A stretch of DNA of 64,000 bases from Methylocystaceae bacterium (GCA_013373205.1 JABXIG010000003.1:248001-312000), one strand, 5' to 3'; shown: positions 16,871-27,172, counted from the first letter of the stretch. Numbers and translations: made by a program. The notes: generated by a model from the letters alone, not told the origin.

Positions 16871-18169
16871 TTAAAGCGGCATGGCTTCAATTTCTTCCTC
16901 ATCCATCTCCTTCATGATTTCTTCGGATAGTTCTTCGGCTTCCTGGTTACGTGGGTCAAGAGGGCTGACGCTTGGGGTTACCTTAGGCATGTCAAATACA
17001 AAGTCGCTTCGTTCTTCGGTCGGCAGAACATCTTTCTGGATGATGCGATAGCTCGCCAGAACAATCAAAGGAACTGAAATAATCAGGATGAATAGAAACA
17101 TGCCATTGGGGCCGACCATATCCATGAAGACGGCTGACACAATCGGGGAAACCAGGGCCCCCAAACCATAAAGCAGGACCATGGAGCCGCAAGCCGGAAC
17201 GAATTCTTCTTGTTTAAGATAGTCATTAATATGGCTTGAAGAAATGGCGTAAAGTGGAAAAGCAGCCAAACCAATCGCCCCTGCTAGATAGGGGATGTAT
17301 GTATCGCCTGTTCCAATGCCGGTCACAAAAAGGGTTGCAACGACGAAAGTAGAGGCAGAAGTTGCCAGAATAATTTTTCGACGATCAATAATGTCGGACA
17401 GTTTCCCCGTGGGCCAAAGCGAGAGCATCCCACCAAACATGACGGCAAACATGACGAGGGAGGTCTGTGAATCTTTCATTCCCATGCGCACACAATAGAC
17501 CGCCATCATCGTCCATAAAGCCCCATTAACTAGACCAGAAGTTAAAACCCCAAGGGAACCCAGAGGGTGGTTTCTGATCAGATGGATATAGGACATCCGT
17601 TCACTTTCCATAATTTCAGGTGCGGCGATTTTTCGACCCAAGGTTAAGGGAACAAGGGACACGGACAAAGCCACAGACACCAGAATAAACAGATCATAAC
17701 TGGTGACAGGTGTTAGATTGATCATAACCTGACTAAGAGCAGCCGCACTTAGAACAGCCAGCATATAGATGGAAAAGACAGTGCCGCGATTTTCATTCCC
17801 GGTCGACGCATTAAGCCAGCTTTCCCCAACCAGAATCAGACCGCCAAAACAAATCCCGGTGATGGTTCGCAGGCCAAACCAGACATAAGGGTCAATAAAA
17901 ACCGCATGACACAGTGTTGCCGCAGACGAAAGCGAGGCAAAAGCCGCAAAGGAGCGGATATGGCCCACACTGTTAATAAAGGGCGGAATAATGAAGATAC
18001 TGATCATATAGCCGAGGAAATAAGACGACATAATGATGCCGGTGGCAAACAGATCAAAATTTTCCAAATCTGCACGCATACCCAAGATCGTGCCTTGCAA
18101 GCCACCACCAAGATTAATGAGCCAGATACTGACAAGAAGGGCGAAAAAAGGGGAGAGAATTGTGCGCAT
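16871..18169 (-). CDS. MFS transporter, YcaD-like
   Basis: A 432-residue inner-membrane permease with twelve predicted membrane segments, of the MFS branch that includes YcaD. SYFLGYMISIFI near residue 49, FGGLILVGESWLNA near 130 and WPTGKLSDIIDRRKI near 250 are typical positions. The C-terminal 50 residues are acidic and end EEIEAMPL, probably a cytoplasmic tail. No neighbour points to a substrate. Confidence 0.8.
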   Translation of the reverse strand: MRTILSPFFALLVSIWLINLGGGLQGTILGMRADLENFDLFATGIIMSSYFLGYMISIFIIPPFINSVGHIRSFAAFASLSSAATLCHAVFIDPYVWFGLRTITGICFGGLILVGESWLNASTGNENRGTVFSIYMLAVLSAAALSQVMINLTPVTSYDLFILVSVALSVSLVPLTLGRKIAAPEIMESERMSYIHLIRNHPLGSLGVLTSGLVNGALWTMMAVYCVRMGMKDSQTSLVMFAVMFGGMLSLWPTGKLSDIIDRRKIILATSASTFVVATLFVTGIGTGDTYIPYLAGAIGLAAFPLYAISSSHINDYLKQEEFVPACGSMVLLYGLGALVSPIVSAVFMDMVGPNGMFLFILIISVPLIVLASYRIIQKDVLPTEERSDFVFDMPKVTPSVSPLDPRNQEAEELSEEIMKEMDEEEIEAMPL

Positions 18170-18447
18170 AAAGAAGCCGATTATTTTATGATGTTCATTT
18201 GGTGCTTAAAGCCAGGATCATACCTTATTAGAAGGTCGCCGAATTAACATAGTTTAAGGAAATCCAGTTTCTTCCTAATTTAAGCCGTTTCGATGATCCT
18301 AACGAATTTAGCACGGTTCGTAAGCTTAAAAAGTTAAAGCGCTTTGATTATAAATTTTTTAGATTAAGTTATTTTTCTTTATAGTTCTAGAATAAGCAAG
18401 CTGTCAGGTATCTAGATTACTAGGGGCTTGCCAGGGCTTGTTAAATT

Positions 18448-18771
18448 GTCTATGCCCTTCCGCCTACCAAGTGGCTGTTGGCTGATCGTGGTTATGATGC
18501 CGATTGGTTCCGTGACGCTTTGCGGGAGAAAGGCATCAGGCCCTGTATTCCGGCGAAGAAGAACCGTAAGCAGAAAATCAAATTTAACGGCAAGCTTTAT
18601 AAGCAGTGGCATAAAAAAGTCGAGAATCTGTTTTGGAAACTCAAGGGTTGGCGGCGTATTGCTACTTGCTATGACCACTGCGCACATACATTACTTCTCA
18701 ACGATCTGCATAGCCGCATCCTTGATCTTTTACCTCAATCAATGAGTCCTGAGCCTAGATTTATTGATTAG
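18448..18771 (+). pseudogene. IS5-family (IS427-type) transposase C-terminal relic
   Basis: One frame reads TKWLLADRGYDADWFRDALR, the middle of an IS5-family DDE transposase, then HKKVENLFWKLKGWRRIATC with the catalytic Glu region. Near 18690 the homology moves to another frame, reading HYFSTICIAASLIFYL. The first two thirds of the transposase are missing, so it is a dead fragment with a frameshift. It abuts the stop of the downstream chemoreceptor gene. Confidence 0.8.
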
Positions 18772-20291
18772 TTTCCTGCATCAGCCCCTGATAATTGACC
18801 AAGAAATGCTTTGAGTTGAAGATTCAAACGCTTTGACTGCTCCATCAATCCATCCGCAGCGCTTAAGACTTGTTTTGCACGGCCTATATTGCCTTGTGCA
18901 CCATCTCTTACTTCTGAAACTGTTGACGAAACAACGCTTACATCTTGTGCCGTTTGAGAGGCATTTTTAGCAATTTCTCTTGTGGCAGCACCTTGTTCTT
19001 CAATGGCTGCTGCAATGGCAGAAGCTGTTCCCTTTACGCGTTCAATTGCTGAATTGATACTCTCAATATCTTTAACGGTTTCACCAGTTGCCCCGACAAC
19101 CGCATTAATTTGTTTCTCAATTTGTTCCGTCGCTTGCGCAGTTTGACTGGCCAAGTTTTTTACTTCACTTGCAACAACGGCAAAACCTTTACCAGCATCT
19201 CCTGCTCGGGCCGCCTCGATCGTCGCATTCAAAGCAAGGAGATTTGTTTGATTTGCAATGTCTGAAATCAAATTTACAACCTCGGAAATATCAGACACCC
19301 GATCCGAAAGGCTCTTTACACCTTCTGTTGCGTTCGCACTTAAATCCCCTGCATTGATAGCTTCTTCACTTGAACTGTTCACTTGCCTAGAAATTTCATC
19401 AACTGACGAAGACAGCTCCTCAGATCCTGCGGCAACTGCATCCACATTGCCCGAAATATTTAGGGCAGCATCCGAAGCATCGCTCGCATTTTGCCCCACA
19501 CCCTCTGCCGCCTGCGACATAATTTTGGCGAGTTCCTGAAGCTCTCCAGAGGCTTCACCAACGGCTACGACAACACTTCCAACTTCTTTTTCAAATGACT
19601 TGGCCAAGGCATCGAGTTCTTCTTTCTTTTCTCTCTCTGTTTTGGCTTCACGTGCGGCTCTTTCTTCTTCCATTTTTTGCTTTTCGCTCTGTGCCTTTTT
19701 GACATCGACAAGCGCATTATGAGAGGCATTAAACAGATCGAATAGTTTCCAGGCGATAATAAGCATGGGGCCACCGACCAACACCACATATCCCGCATGA
19801 ATGAAGAAATGCATGACGGCATAATCAGCCGATGGCCAGACAAGAAGCGGGAACAAGAAGGAAAAGATGACGTGATGGACCGTTGCAATGACATTAATAA
19901 TCGCAATACTTTTCCAGCAAAAATAAGCAATCAACTGTGCATTCAATACAAAGAATAACATATGCGCATCTAGCACAAATCCGTCGGGTAAGCCGGCTGC
20001 GTTAAAGACCAATAAGGCCCACATGCCTGTCAGTGATGCCGATATTGAATAACGCGTAACAGCAGAAATCGGGTTTCGCGCAAATAGGATCGTTGTAACA
20101 ATCGCCAACAATATTGCGACGCTGATACTTGCACCCAAAGCATTCTGAGAAATTGAACCAACCCCAGCGACAACACCCACGAGCACCCATAAATATCCAA
20201 TGAAAAACCGGCTCGCAATAAGCCTGATTTTAAGAAGATCAGGAGAGATTACATTACTATTTGATAGAGTATCTATTTCTTCACGTGCCAT
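18768..20291 (-). CDS. Methyl-accepting chemotaxis protein with a multi-pass membrane sensor
   Basis: A 507-residue chemoreceptor. The first 190 residues hold about six membrane segments with very short loops and no periplasmic domain, so it must sense a ligand within the membrane or an energy-linked state. There is no clear HAMP; a charged coiled coil (about 195-235) leads to the signalling domain, whose tip reads [19 protein letters not shown] near residue 345. The start overlaps the stop of the small upstream gene by one base, so they are coupled. The 3' end is abutted by an IS relic but the frame is intact. Confidence 0.85.
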   Translation of the reverse strand: MAREEIDTLSNSNVISPDLLKIRLIASRFFIGYLWVLVGVVAGVGSISQNALGASISVAILLAIVTTILFARNPISAVTRYSISASLTGMWALLVFNAAGLPDGFVLDAHMLFFVLNAQLIAYFCWKSIAIINVIATVHHVIFSFLFPLLVWPSADYAVMHFFIHAGYVVLVGGPMLIIAWKLFDLFNASHNALVDVKKAQSEKQKMEEERAAREAKTEREKKEELDALAKSFEKEVGSVVVAVGEASGELQELAKIMSQAAEGVGQNASDASDAALNISGNVDAVAAGSEELSSSVDEISRQVNSSSEEAINAGDLSANATEGVKSLSDRVSDISEVVNLISDIANQTNLLALNATIEAARAGDAGKGFAVVASEVKNLASQTAQATEQIEKQINAVVGATGETVKDIESINSAIERVKGTASAIAAAIEEQGAATREIAKNASQTAQDVSVVSSTVSEVRDGAQGNIGRAKQVLSAADGLMEQSKRLNLQLKAFLGQLSGADAGN

Positions 20292-20689
20292 TATAGCCTC
20301 CCAGCTGATTTCATTGACACTAAAGGCCCTTGATGAAGATCTTTAGTTATTTGTCTACCAGTGCCGCACCCACCAAAAGCAAGAGGGTTTACAACTGCCC
20401 AAGCCCCAACACCAATTATTTTATTTTTAAATTCAGCAGACTGAGGCTTTGCAACCACGATCTGACCACTTAACCCTAAACGAACAACAGATGCATCCGC
20501 CTCAATAACCAATTGAAAAGCTTGTTCTTCAGAAACCCAAGGTGGAAAAACAACTGCAACTAAAGAGCTTTTCGATACATTGAAAATTGTTAAAATTGCA
20601 ACAGAGATAATGATCAACATACCAATACATATTGCCGGAATAAGGTCTATGAACCTCCCGTCATCAGTATTTTTTTGTTTTGTCTGCAT
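20291..20689 (-). CDS. Hypothetical single-span membrane protein coupled to chemoreceptor
   Basis: A 132-residue protein that I do not recognise. A hydrophobic helix (about 13-37) near the N-terminus would anchor it with the rest outside the cytoplasm. The C-terminal half contains [23 protein letters not shown] precedes the ATG, and the stop overlaps the next start (TAATG), so it is made with the multi-pass chemoreceptor and may modify its sensing. The role is inferred from position only. Confidence 0.55.
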   Translation of the reverse strand: MQTKQKNTDDGRFIDLIPAICIGMLIIISVAILTIFNVSKSSLVAVVFPPWVSEEQAFQLVIEADASVVRLGLSGQIVVAKPQSAEFKNKIIGVGAWAVVNPLAFGGCGTGRQITKDLHQGPLVSMKSAGRL

Positions 20690-21043
20690 GTTTTATCTCC
20701 TGCGATATCAAAAAATATAAAACATACAAAAACCAGAGTCATGTTTCTAAATATTACAAAATATGACCAATGATAGAAACAATTCCATCCATCCCGGCTG
20801 TGGTATCTGGAAACAATCCAAGGCGCTTTTAGAATTATATGGAAAAAGTGGAGTGCGTTTCTTGGACTCGTTCCCTAAAACTGGAGAGCAGCTTGATCTA
20901 GCCCCAAAAAGGTTACCCATCCACCTGTTACTCGTCATATCACATCGGGACTACTACATATTATCTAAATTTAGAGGACCTATTCCTATAGCGTTCCCCA
21001 AAATACTAGCCAAAATACTAGCCGGGCCAAATCCCTAAAGACA
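20690..21043. other. Intergenic stretch without a convincing gene
   Basis: About 350 bases between the small membrane-protein gene and the tRNA-Leu terminator. Short open frames exist on both strands, but none has a ribosome binding site with a recognisable product. The duplicated CAAAATACTAGCC near 20998-21020 is a small direct repeat. I see nothing else. Confidence 0.5.
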
Positions 21044-21075
21044 AAAGGCTCAGCCCTTTTGGGGCTAAGCCTTTG
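21044..21075 (-). terminator. Terminator after tRNA-Leu
   Basis: A 13-bp stem with one mismatch (AAAGGCTCAGCCC with GGGCTAAGCCTTT) and a five-base loop lies nine bases past the tRNA 3' end on the minus strand, followed by TTGTCTTT. Confidence 0.8.
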
Positions 21076-21083
21076 AATTTACT

Positions 21084-21170
21084 TGGTGCGGGCGGGCGGA
21101 CTTGAACCGCCAAGACCAAAAGGTCGGCAGATTTTAAGTCTGCTGTGTTTACCGATTTCACCACGCCCGC
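21084..21170 (-). tRNA. tRNA-Leu (TAA)
   Basis: On the minus strand the 87-base sequence folds as a class II tRNA: acceptor GCGGGCG with CGCCCGC, anticodon stem GCAGA with loop CTTAAAA giving anticodon TAA, a variable arm CCGACCTTTTGGTC, and T loop GTTCAAGTC. The CCA end is encoded (21084-21086). Confidence 0.95.
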
Positions 21171-21238
21171 ACGGCAAGTGTGTGCCCTTGATAGGGCGGG
21201 CACACATTATCGCCGGGCGTTTTGAAATGCAAGAGGGA

Positions 21239-22927
21239 TTATTGTTGTAATCCGGCTTTTTTTAACATGATGTGAAGCTGGGTGATCATTTTGTCTTTTT
21301 TTGTCTGAGTATCTGCAGCTTCTGTGAATTTCTCAACGAAGTTAGGTTGGCGCAAATGATCTTGAACTCGCTCACGCACCCAGTTGAGGGTTTTACCTTC
21401 AATTAACAGGCCAGAGGCGCAGAATTGCAGGAGGTTGGTGGCGCGAATGAACAGGGGTTCTTCCGGGCTGTCCATTTTATCAATGATGCGTTCTTCGTCC
21501 AGGAAGTTATAGAGCATCTCGTCCAGCCATTCGACCAGTTTGAGCTGTGCTTTATTGGGTAGTTTGATCTCAAGAGCCTGTTTTTGCAGGCCAGAGAGAA
21601 TTTTTAGTTTGCGTTTGATCGGTTGCTTGTAATGGACAATATCATGCACATGCTCTGGCCCATTCATAAAGGTGGGGATGAAGTCGCTGACGATACTGGC
21701 GCAGTCTTTGCCAAATTGTGATTTGGACAAGGTGAGCAAAAAACGAAGTTGCAGGATCGGCGCTTGTAAGGTGTCAACGATATAGTTGATGCATTCAGAC
21801 GGGTTTTCAAGCGTTCTATCCCGGTTAAAGCTGCGTGTCCCGCACATTGCCAGAGCTTCGGCCATGCCTTCCCCCCCGAGGATAGAACCATTCTTGGCGA
21901 TAAAGAGGGGGAGCAGTTCTTTAAAGGCATGCTTTTCTTCATACATATCGCCCTTGGTCAGCGAAGAGCGGTTGCGCAGCATCTGTTCAATGCGATCAGC
22001 CAGATTTGTGCGGCATTTGACCATAGGAAGTTTACGCATGAGCTCGGAAATACGTTTCAAGCCCACCGTATCCCATTTTGGGGCTTCATATTTGGCAATG
22101 CACATCTGGGTCAGGACTTTGATGGCATTGTAGCGATCCGGTTGCTGACCAAGCATATCCTGAATGACGCTGGACATATCAAACATCTCAGCAATCAGAT
22201 CGTCGAGCAAAAGAGCCGTGTTTTCATGCAGGTCTTCCGGCTTCACCTCACCGAGGAGATCAAACAGAACGGATAGCTTAGATTCCCAAGACGTGCCACG
22301 TAGCGTGACTTTACACACTGACATCATGACACGAAAACGCACATCCTTGTCGTTTAAGTCACCGGCATTGGCGATATAGTCATTGAGCTTTCCCTCAGCG
22401 ATATCATCAAAGCCAGAACCCTGAGCTTTGGTTTGAACAGCCTGAAAGAAGTCATAGAGCTTATCACGACGGGCTTTTTCACTTTCTTTTGCTGTGACAG
22501 CTTGAAGCGCAGCAAGCCTGTCAAGGGCACTACCGCATAGTCTGTCATCGCAAAATTTTTCCATGGCCCGAGGAGTATGGAGAATTTCTGTCGGGGTAAT
22601 CACTTGCTGATCAAAATAGTCGTTCAGCAGTTTGGAAAGGGTGGCTCGGCCTTCATCAGTGTAAAGATCGTCAACATTGTTCCAGACTGGCGAACTCGTA
22701 ATATGTCCAATGCCAGCTTTTTTCTTGATGGAAGACTGGTCTTCATCAAAGACGACTTTTTCTTCGCCTTTATCCTTAAAGATGACCTGAACCTGGTCCG
22801 CAACTTTTTGCTTCAGCAGGTTGCGACCTTCCTGAATAGCTTGGCTTTCACTATTCTTATAGGAATGGAGGCTCCATCTGCTCCCACTTTTGGCTTGAAT
22901 TTCGTATTGTCCCGACACTGACTTCAC
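21239..22927 (-). CDS. Large hypothetical cytoplasmic protein
   Basis: A 562-residue protein with no signal peptide or membrane segment. I do not recognise the family. The first 60 residues (QYEIQAKSGSRWSLHSYKNS) look like a small beta domain of the kind seen at the start of some secretion-chaperone-like proteins. The remainder is helical, Leu-rich and regularly patterned, which would suit an alpha-solenoid scaffold. It has normal codon use and a sensible minus-strand promoter spacer, so it is a real gene. It follows no obvious operon; the tRNA-Leu gene lies downstream on the same strand. Confidence 0.65.
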   Translation of the reverse strand: MKSVSGQYEIQAKSGSRWSLHSYKNSESQAIQEGRNLLKQKVADQVQVIFKDKGEEKVVFDEDQSSIKKKAGIGHITSSPVWNNVDDLYTDEGRATLSKLLNDYFDQQVITPTEILHTPRAMEKFCDDRLCGSALDRLAALQAVTAKESEKARRDKLYDFFQAVQTKAQGSGFDDIAEGKLNDYIANAGDLNDKDVRFRVMMSVCKVTLRGTSWESKLSVLFDLLGEVKPEDLHENTALLLDDLIAEMFDMSSVIQDMLGQQPDRYNAIKVLTQMCIAKYEAPKWDTVGLKRISELMRKLPMVKCRTNLADRIEQMLRNRSSLTKGDMYEEKHAFKELLPLFIAKNGSILGGEGMAEALAMCGTRSFNRDRTLENPSECINYIVDTLQAPILQLRFLLTLSKSQFGKDCASIVSDFIPTFMNGPEHVHDIVHYKQPIKRKLKILSGLQKQALEIKLPNKAQLKLVEWLDEMLYNFLDEERIIDKMDSPEEPLFIRATNLLQFCASGLLIEGKTLNWVRERVQDHLRQPNFVEKFTEAADTQTKKDKMITQLHIMLKKAGLQQ

Positions 22928-23088
22928 CTAAGAGTTTAATTGTTTTTTATACCATACCAGCCTCTGGGGAAGCTGTCACCTATAGGGCTTTCCAAAGTTT
23001 GCTGTTTGTTAGGGCTTTGTTTATAAACTATAGATATAGTGAGAGGCTGGCGTAAATAGCAAAGTAAGAGCAGAGCGAGAATTTCAAG

Positions 23089-23889
23089 ATGTTTCGGATC
23101 ATAGTCCTTTTGGGTATGTTAAGCACATTGGCCGCTTGTGCCTTACCGTCCCCGGCAAATTTACCTGCGGTGGTCTCAGAAAAGACCGTGCGTCCTGATC
23201 TGCGCGAACGGATCAGTCACCGTTTGCTCTGGCTTGCCCCTGAAGAAAAGTGGCATTATAACTGCCTGTTTTTAAAGCCTTTATTGGAATTGACCTATGA
23301 TGAACAACGTCTTGCACTTCCCAGTGCAGATTTGCTGTTTCGCGCTCATTTTGAAGAAGAACGTCTGGCCTATCGTTCTGCCGGGTTTCTGTATCGCCAA
23401 GCCGCAGACCAAGGAATTGCCCTGGCTTATGTTAAGCTAGGTAATTTGTTGCTGGATGGTAAAGGGACCGCAGCTAATCCACAAGGCGGAGCCAAGCTTG
23501 TCTATCAAGCTGCTCTGCTGGATTGTGCAGAAGGACAGCATCGTTATGCAGAGCTGTTAACCCAAGGAAAAGGGGTGGCAACGGACCTTATTGCGGCCTG
23601 GGGGTGGGCGGACCTTGCGAAAAATCAGGGCTATCCTGACAGTGAGGCCTTGCAAAAGAAAATGCAAAGCGTGATGGCACCAGCCGAAGTGGCTTGGGCA
23701 CAAGAGCAAGCCAGAACGTTAAGCAGCCAGATTAAATTGTTCAATCACGGTCCTGCCAGCAAGCAACTGGTGGAATGCACGACGGATCGCACCCGCACCC
23801 CCTTTATCACCCGCATGCGTGCCTGCCATGCCATGGGCGGGACACACCATGGTGATGCGATCGATTTCAGAAGCAAGCCGCAATGGTAA
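23089..23889 (+). CDS. Sel1-repeat lipoprotein
   Basis: A 266-residue envelope protein. The first 17 residues end in LAAC, a lipobox, so it is lipid-anchored. Residues about 95-190 hold two to three Sel1-like (TPR-type) repeats: AYVKLGNLLLDGKGTAANPQ, then GQHRYAELLTQGKGVATD. Sel1 repeats bind partner proteins. Its stop overlaps the CaiB start by seven bases, making it the first of four overlapping genes. Confidence 0.75.
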   Translation: MFRIIVLLGMLSTLAACALPSPANLPAVVSEKTVRPDLRERISHRLLWLAPEEKWHYNCLFLKPLLELTYDEQRLALPSADLLFRAHFEEERLAYRSAGFLYRQAADQGIALAYVKLGNLLLDGKGTAANPQGGAKLVYQAALLDCAEGQHRYAELLTQGKGVATDLIAAWGWADLAKNQGYPDSEALQKKMQSVMAPAEVAWAQEQARTLSSQIKLFNHGPASKQLVECTTDRTRTPFITRMRACHAMGGTHHGDAIDFRSKPQW

Positions 23890-25013
23890 AACCGTTAGAG
23901 GGGGTGTTGGTTGTTGCCTTGGAACAGGCCGTGGCTGCACCTTATTGTTCGGGGCGCCTGGCTGATGCGGGGGCGCGTGTCATCAAGATTGAACGGGCCG
24001 AAGGTGACTTTGCCCGCCATTATGACGGTGTGGTTCATGGGGAAAGTGCCTACTTTGTCTGGTTAAACAAGGGTAAAGAATCTTTAGTGCTGGACATTAA
24101 AAAGCCCGACGATGCGGCCCTGTTACATAGAATACTGATAAAGGCAGATGTATTTATTCAAAACCTTGCCCCCGGTGCGGCAAAACGTGCAGGGTTTGGG
24201 GCGACTGATTTACGGGCGAAAAATCCCAAATTAGTCACGTGTGATATCAGCGGCTATGGACTGGACGGCCCAAGCAGTCAAATGAAGGCTTATGACTTGT
24301 TGGTTCAGGCCGAAACGGGCTTATGTTCGCTGACAGGCACACCGGAAGCCGAAGGTCGGGTCGGTGTGTCCGTGTGTGATATTGCAGCCGGGATGAACGC
24401 GTATCAGGCCATTTTGGAAGCCTTGCTCAAACGGGGTGTGACCGGTAAGGGCAGTGGATTGGAAGTCTCACTCTTTGATGGGATGGCGGACTGGATGGCG
24501 GTGCCCTTGTTGCATTTTGACTATGGCGGGGCAGCACCGAAACGGCTGGGGATGCGTCATCCCTCCATCGCGCCCTATGGGGCGTTTGAAACGCAGGATG
24601 GGGTGAAAATCGTTATCTCTATCCAGAATGAGCGCGAATGGAAAAGTTTCTGTGAAAATATTCTAGAAAAGCCGGACTGGGTCGATCAGGGGCCTTATCG
24701 CACGGGCGTTCTGCGGGTCGAAAACCGTCAAAGTCTGGACGCGGCAGTACAGGCTGCTTTTTCGACCTCTCAAAGTGACAGCCTTTGTGAAAAACTGCTG
24801 AACGCGAAAATTGCTTTTGGCCGGGTCAATTCTGTTGCAGGCTTGTCAAATCATCCGGCGTTGCGCCGTGTTACGATTGAAAGCCCGACAGGTCCGTTCG
24901 ACTTACCGGCCCCGCCCGCTAAATGGCAGGACGAACATCCGCAATATGGGGCTGTTCCAGGTATTGGGGCACAAAGCGACAAGATTAGAAAAGAGTTTGC
25001 AGAAAATGGTTAA
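23883..25013 (+). CDS. CaiB/BaiF-family CoA-transferase
   Basis: A 376-residue family III CoA-transferase that moves CoA between carboxylic acids. Conserved parts are EQAVAAPYCSGRLADAGARV near the start, VTCDISGYGLDGP near residue 118, and LEVSLFDGMADWM near residue 193, whose Asp is the expected covalent catalyst. It resembles members acting on branched or dicarboxylic acyl groups such as alpha-methylacyl-CoA racemase-like and mesaconyl-CoA types, but the substrate is not clear. It overlaps both neighbours. Confidence 0.8.
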   Translation: MVKPLEGVLVVALEQAVAAPYCSGRLADAGARVIKIERAEGDFARHYDGVVHGESAYFVWLNKGKESLVLDIKKPDDAALLHRILIKADVFIQNLAPGAAKRAGFGATDLRAKNPKLVTCDISGYGLDGPSSQMKAYDLLVQAETGLCSLTGTPEAEGRVGVSVCDIAAGMNAYQAILEALLKRGVTGKGSGLEVSLFDGMADWMAVPLLHFDYGGAAPKRLGMRHPSIAPYGAFETQDGVKIVISIQNEREWKSFCENILEKPDWVDQGPYRTGVLRVENRQSLDAAVQAAFSTSQSDSLCEKLLNAKIAFGRVNSVAGLSNHPALRRVTIESPTGPFDLPAPPAKWQDEHPQYGAVPGIGAQSDKIRKEFAENG

Positions 25014-25515
25014 CTCTGTCGTTGTCGTGCTGGGGGCAGCTTTGGATGATCTCGGCAATCCCAGCCCGGCTTTACTCAGAAGATTGCAAACGGCCTGCCT
25101 GTTGGCCTATGAAAAACAAGCCGATTTATTAATGTGTGGCGGGACCACACAGCCAGATCTAGGAGCTTCAGAAGCCGAAGTGATGGCAGCGTTTGCCATA
25201 AATTGCGGCGTTGCATCTGAGCAGATATTTTTAGAAAATCGTTCACAAAATACGTTGGAAAATGCCGCTTTCAGCCATAGGATTATTCAGCAACAGGGCT
25301 GGCAAGAGGTTATGGTGGTGACGCAAAATTACCATATTGCGCGGGCAAAATTATCCTTTAAAAGCTGTGGTATTCAAGCCAGCTTTTATAGTGCTGCGGG
25401 CAAAACGGATCGTGTGATGACATTTTTTTCTGCCCTGAGAGAGGTTCCTGCTTTGATTTGGTACGCGCTTCGGGTATTAAACGGACATCCGAAGCAACTT
25501 TTAACGCGTAACTGA
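25006..25515 (+). CDS. YdcF/DUF218-family protein
   Basis: A 169-residue protein of the YdcF (DUF218) family: VVVLGAALDDLG at the start, DLLMCGGTTQPD near residue 41, and VVTQNYHIARAKL near residue 103. Members bind nucleotides or act on lipid-linked sugars. Unlike ElyC it has no membrane helix. The ATG at 25006 overlaps the end of the CoA-transferase gene by eight bases. A longer in-frame opening from 24811 lies inside caiB and is not real. Confidence 0.75.
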   Translation: MVNSVVVVLGAALDDLGNPSPALLRRLQTACLLAYEKQADLLMCGGTTQPDLGASEAEVMAAFAINCGVASEQIFLENRSQNTLENAAFSHRIIQQQGWQEVMVVTQNYHIARAKLSFKSCGIQASFYSAAGKTDRVMTFFSALREVPALIWYALRVLNGHPKQLLTRN

Positions 25516-26219
25516 TGAAACCTTTGTCTCTCTTGTATAGCCTTTGTCTTGGTCTGTTCCTTACATGGCATGCGCAAGCCTCAGAAAGCTGCAAAATCAT
25601 CAACAGTTTTAGTGGCCTGATCTTTGATGCGGGGGCTTTTGTGGGGGCAACGGATATGGAAGCCCATTTGGACCGTGCCTTGACTTATGGTGTCGAAAAA
25701 GCCGTTCTGTTCCCGCACCCGGATGCTCAGGGTGGAAACCATCCGATAGAGCTTGAAGAAACCTTCCCCGATCTGGTTGTGCGCGGTAATGCCCCTTGGA
25801 GCAATGCCAGTGCGGTGATCTGGCCCGAACCGATTTCAAAAAGTATGTTTGGTCATCTGGAAACGGAACTGGCCCGTTTTCCCGATCGCAATTATCTGTT
25901 GGGTCATGTGTCGCGTTTTAATCTAAAGACATTGGAGAGATGGCTTAAGACCTATCCCAACCTCTGGATTGGGTTTGGCAAGCCGGAAATTGATCAGATG
26001 GTGGAAAACTGTGGGCAGGGGGCGTTATCTAAACTGATGCGCGCAGCGTCAAACCGGGTTGTGTTTGCCTCTTATGGTAAGGCGGAAGGATGGGAAAATT
26101 ATAAATGGACCATTCGCAAGTTGAAAAAACTCGCAGAGTACCTCAGCCCCACAGAGGCCGACGCGCTCCTGTTTAAAAACGCTGAAGAACTCTACAAACT
26201 TTCAGTCAATGCACCTTAA
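25515..26219 (+). CDS. Exported amidohydrolase-like TIM-barrel protein
   Basis: A 234-residue protein with a signal peptide (about 1-22, ending AQA-S). FDAGAFVGATDMEAHLDRAL, VEKAVLFPHPD and YLLGHVSRF suggest an amidohydrolase-like TIM barrel, shorter than the usual 280-350 residues. The paired HxH at the first strand, expected for metal binding, is missing, so it may be a binding protein rather than an enzyme. The start overlaps the YdcF stop by one base (TGATG). It ends tail to tail with the transglycosylase gene, sharing stop-codon bases. Confidence 0.55.
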   Translation: MKPLSLLYSLCLGLFLTWHAQASESCKIINSFSGLIFDAGAFVGATDMEAHLDRALTYGVEKAVLFPHPDAQGGNHPIELEETFPDLVVRGNAPWSNASAVIWPEPISKSMFGHLETELARFPDRNYLLGHVSRFNLKTLERWLKTYPNLWIGFGKPEIDQMVENCGQGALSKLMRAASNRVVFASYGKAEGWENYKWTIRKLKKLAEYLSPTEADALLFKNAEELYKLSVNAP

Positions 26220-27172
26220 TCCAGCAGGCTTTCCGGCTCTGTAGCGGTTTGGCGGGTGCTTGCTTCGACATATTCGGGCAGAGCAACGGTTCTGCGCCAG
26301 CGATCAAGCTGGGCTGAGCGTCTTTGTGAAAAATCACGTTGCTGGTTAAGCCCGCGGGTCGGACTGTTGGGCACCATTAAAGACTTTTTTTCCTTTTGAC
26401 GATAAAGCGCCTTGTTGCGGGCAGCATTGGCAGCGTTGATCTGCCCGAAATTGGATAAACGGCGGCTGTCGCGCCATTGCGAGATTTGCGCGCTCATTTG
26501 TTCGGCGCGGCTGACAGCTTTGCGCTGTTCGGCAAGGCGTTGCTTGAAATTATTGTTCAGCATAGCCGTGCGCTGTGTATCGATCTGTGCCACGCGGTAG
26601 CTTTTGGGGTGTGTTTCTCTTTCCTGTGGCTCGCGGTTGGCATAGTTCCAATAGCCCAGCACTTTTTCGCGATAGTACATATTTTTTGATGGATCATTGG
26701 AATGATAATGCGAGGCAGCCTGCGTCCAGGATTTGGTCTCTTTAAACAGGCGGCTTAAAAATTCTCCGGCATATTGGGTATTGCGGTAAGGGTCGAACGC
26801 CTCATCTAAAGAATTAAAGGCTTCGGGGTGGTAGCGCAGATTAATTTGCATACAGCCCACATCAATATTCTTGACACCTTGGGCCTGTAAAGCGCGTACA
26901 TGTCGGATGGCTTCTGACTTGGTGGGGAAAAATTCGCCGGCTGCCCCGGAAGCAACGGTCCACGGCCAGGCAATATTTGCCTTGTCTTCAGCGTTCCAAC
27001 GCCCCGATTCGGTCAGGGAAATCGCGCGTAAAAGGTTGCGCGGAATGTTGAACTTACGCTCAGAGTGATGCGCCGCCATTTTACATAAGTCCATGTTTTT
27101 ATTGAATTTTTCATTGGCGGTGGCGGTTTGGCTGATGCAAAAACTGATTAAGATCGCAAGCAGATATCGCAT
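26216..27172 (-). CDS. Lytic transglycosylase-like peptidoglycan enzyme
   Basis: A 318-residue periplasmic protein with a signal peptide (about 1-20). Residues 35-165 match the SLT/lysozyme-like fold: LLRAISLTESGRWN holds the catalytic Glu near residue 57, and IDVGCMQINLRYHPEAF is the GxMQIN motif. It would cut glycan strands without water. The C-terminal 140 residues are basic, Arg/Gln-rich and low in complexity. The start at 27172 is spaced properly from AAAGAG; the upstream ATG at 27181 touches that site. Confidence 0.82.
   Translation of the reverse strand: MRYLLAILISFCISQTATANEKFNKNMDLCKMAAHHSERKFNIPRNLLRAISLTESGRWNAEDKANIAWPWTVASGAAGEFFPTKSEAIRHVRALQAQGVKNIDVGCMQINLRYHPEAFNSLDEAFDPYRNTQYAGEFLSRLFKETKSWTQAASHYHSNDPSKNMYYREKVLGYWNYANREPQERETHPKSYRVAQIDTQRTAMLNNNFKQRLAEQRKAVSRAEQMSAQISQWRDSRRLSNFGQINAANAARNKALYRQKEKKSLMVPNSPTRGLNQQRDFSQRRSAQLDRWRRTVALPEYVEASTRQTATEPESLLD

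Noticed and set aside
20763-21038. A 91-codon plus-strand frame before tRNA-Leu
   Set aside because: No ribosome binding site, no recognisable motif, and it ends in a small direct repeat.
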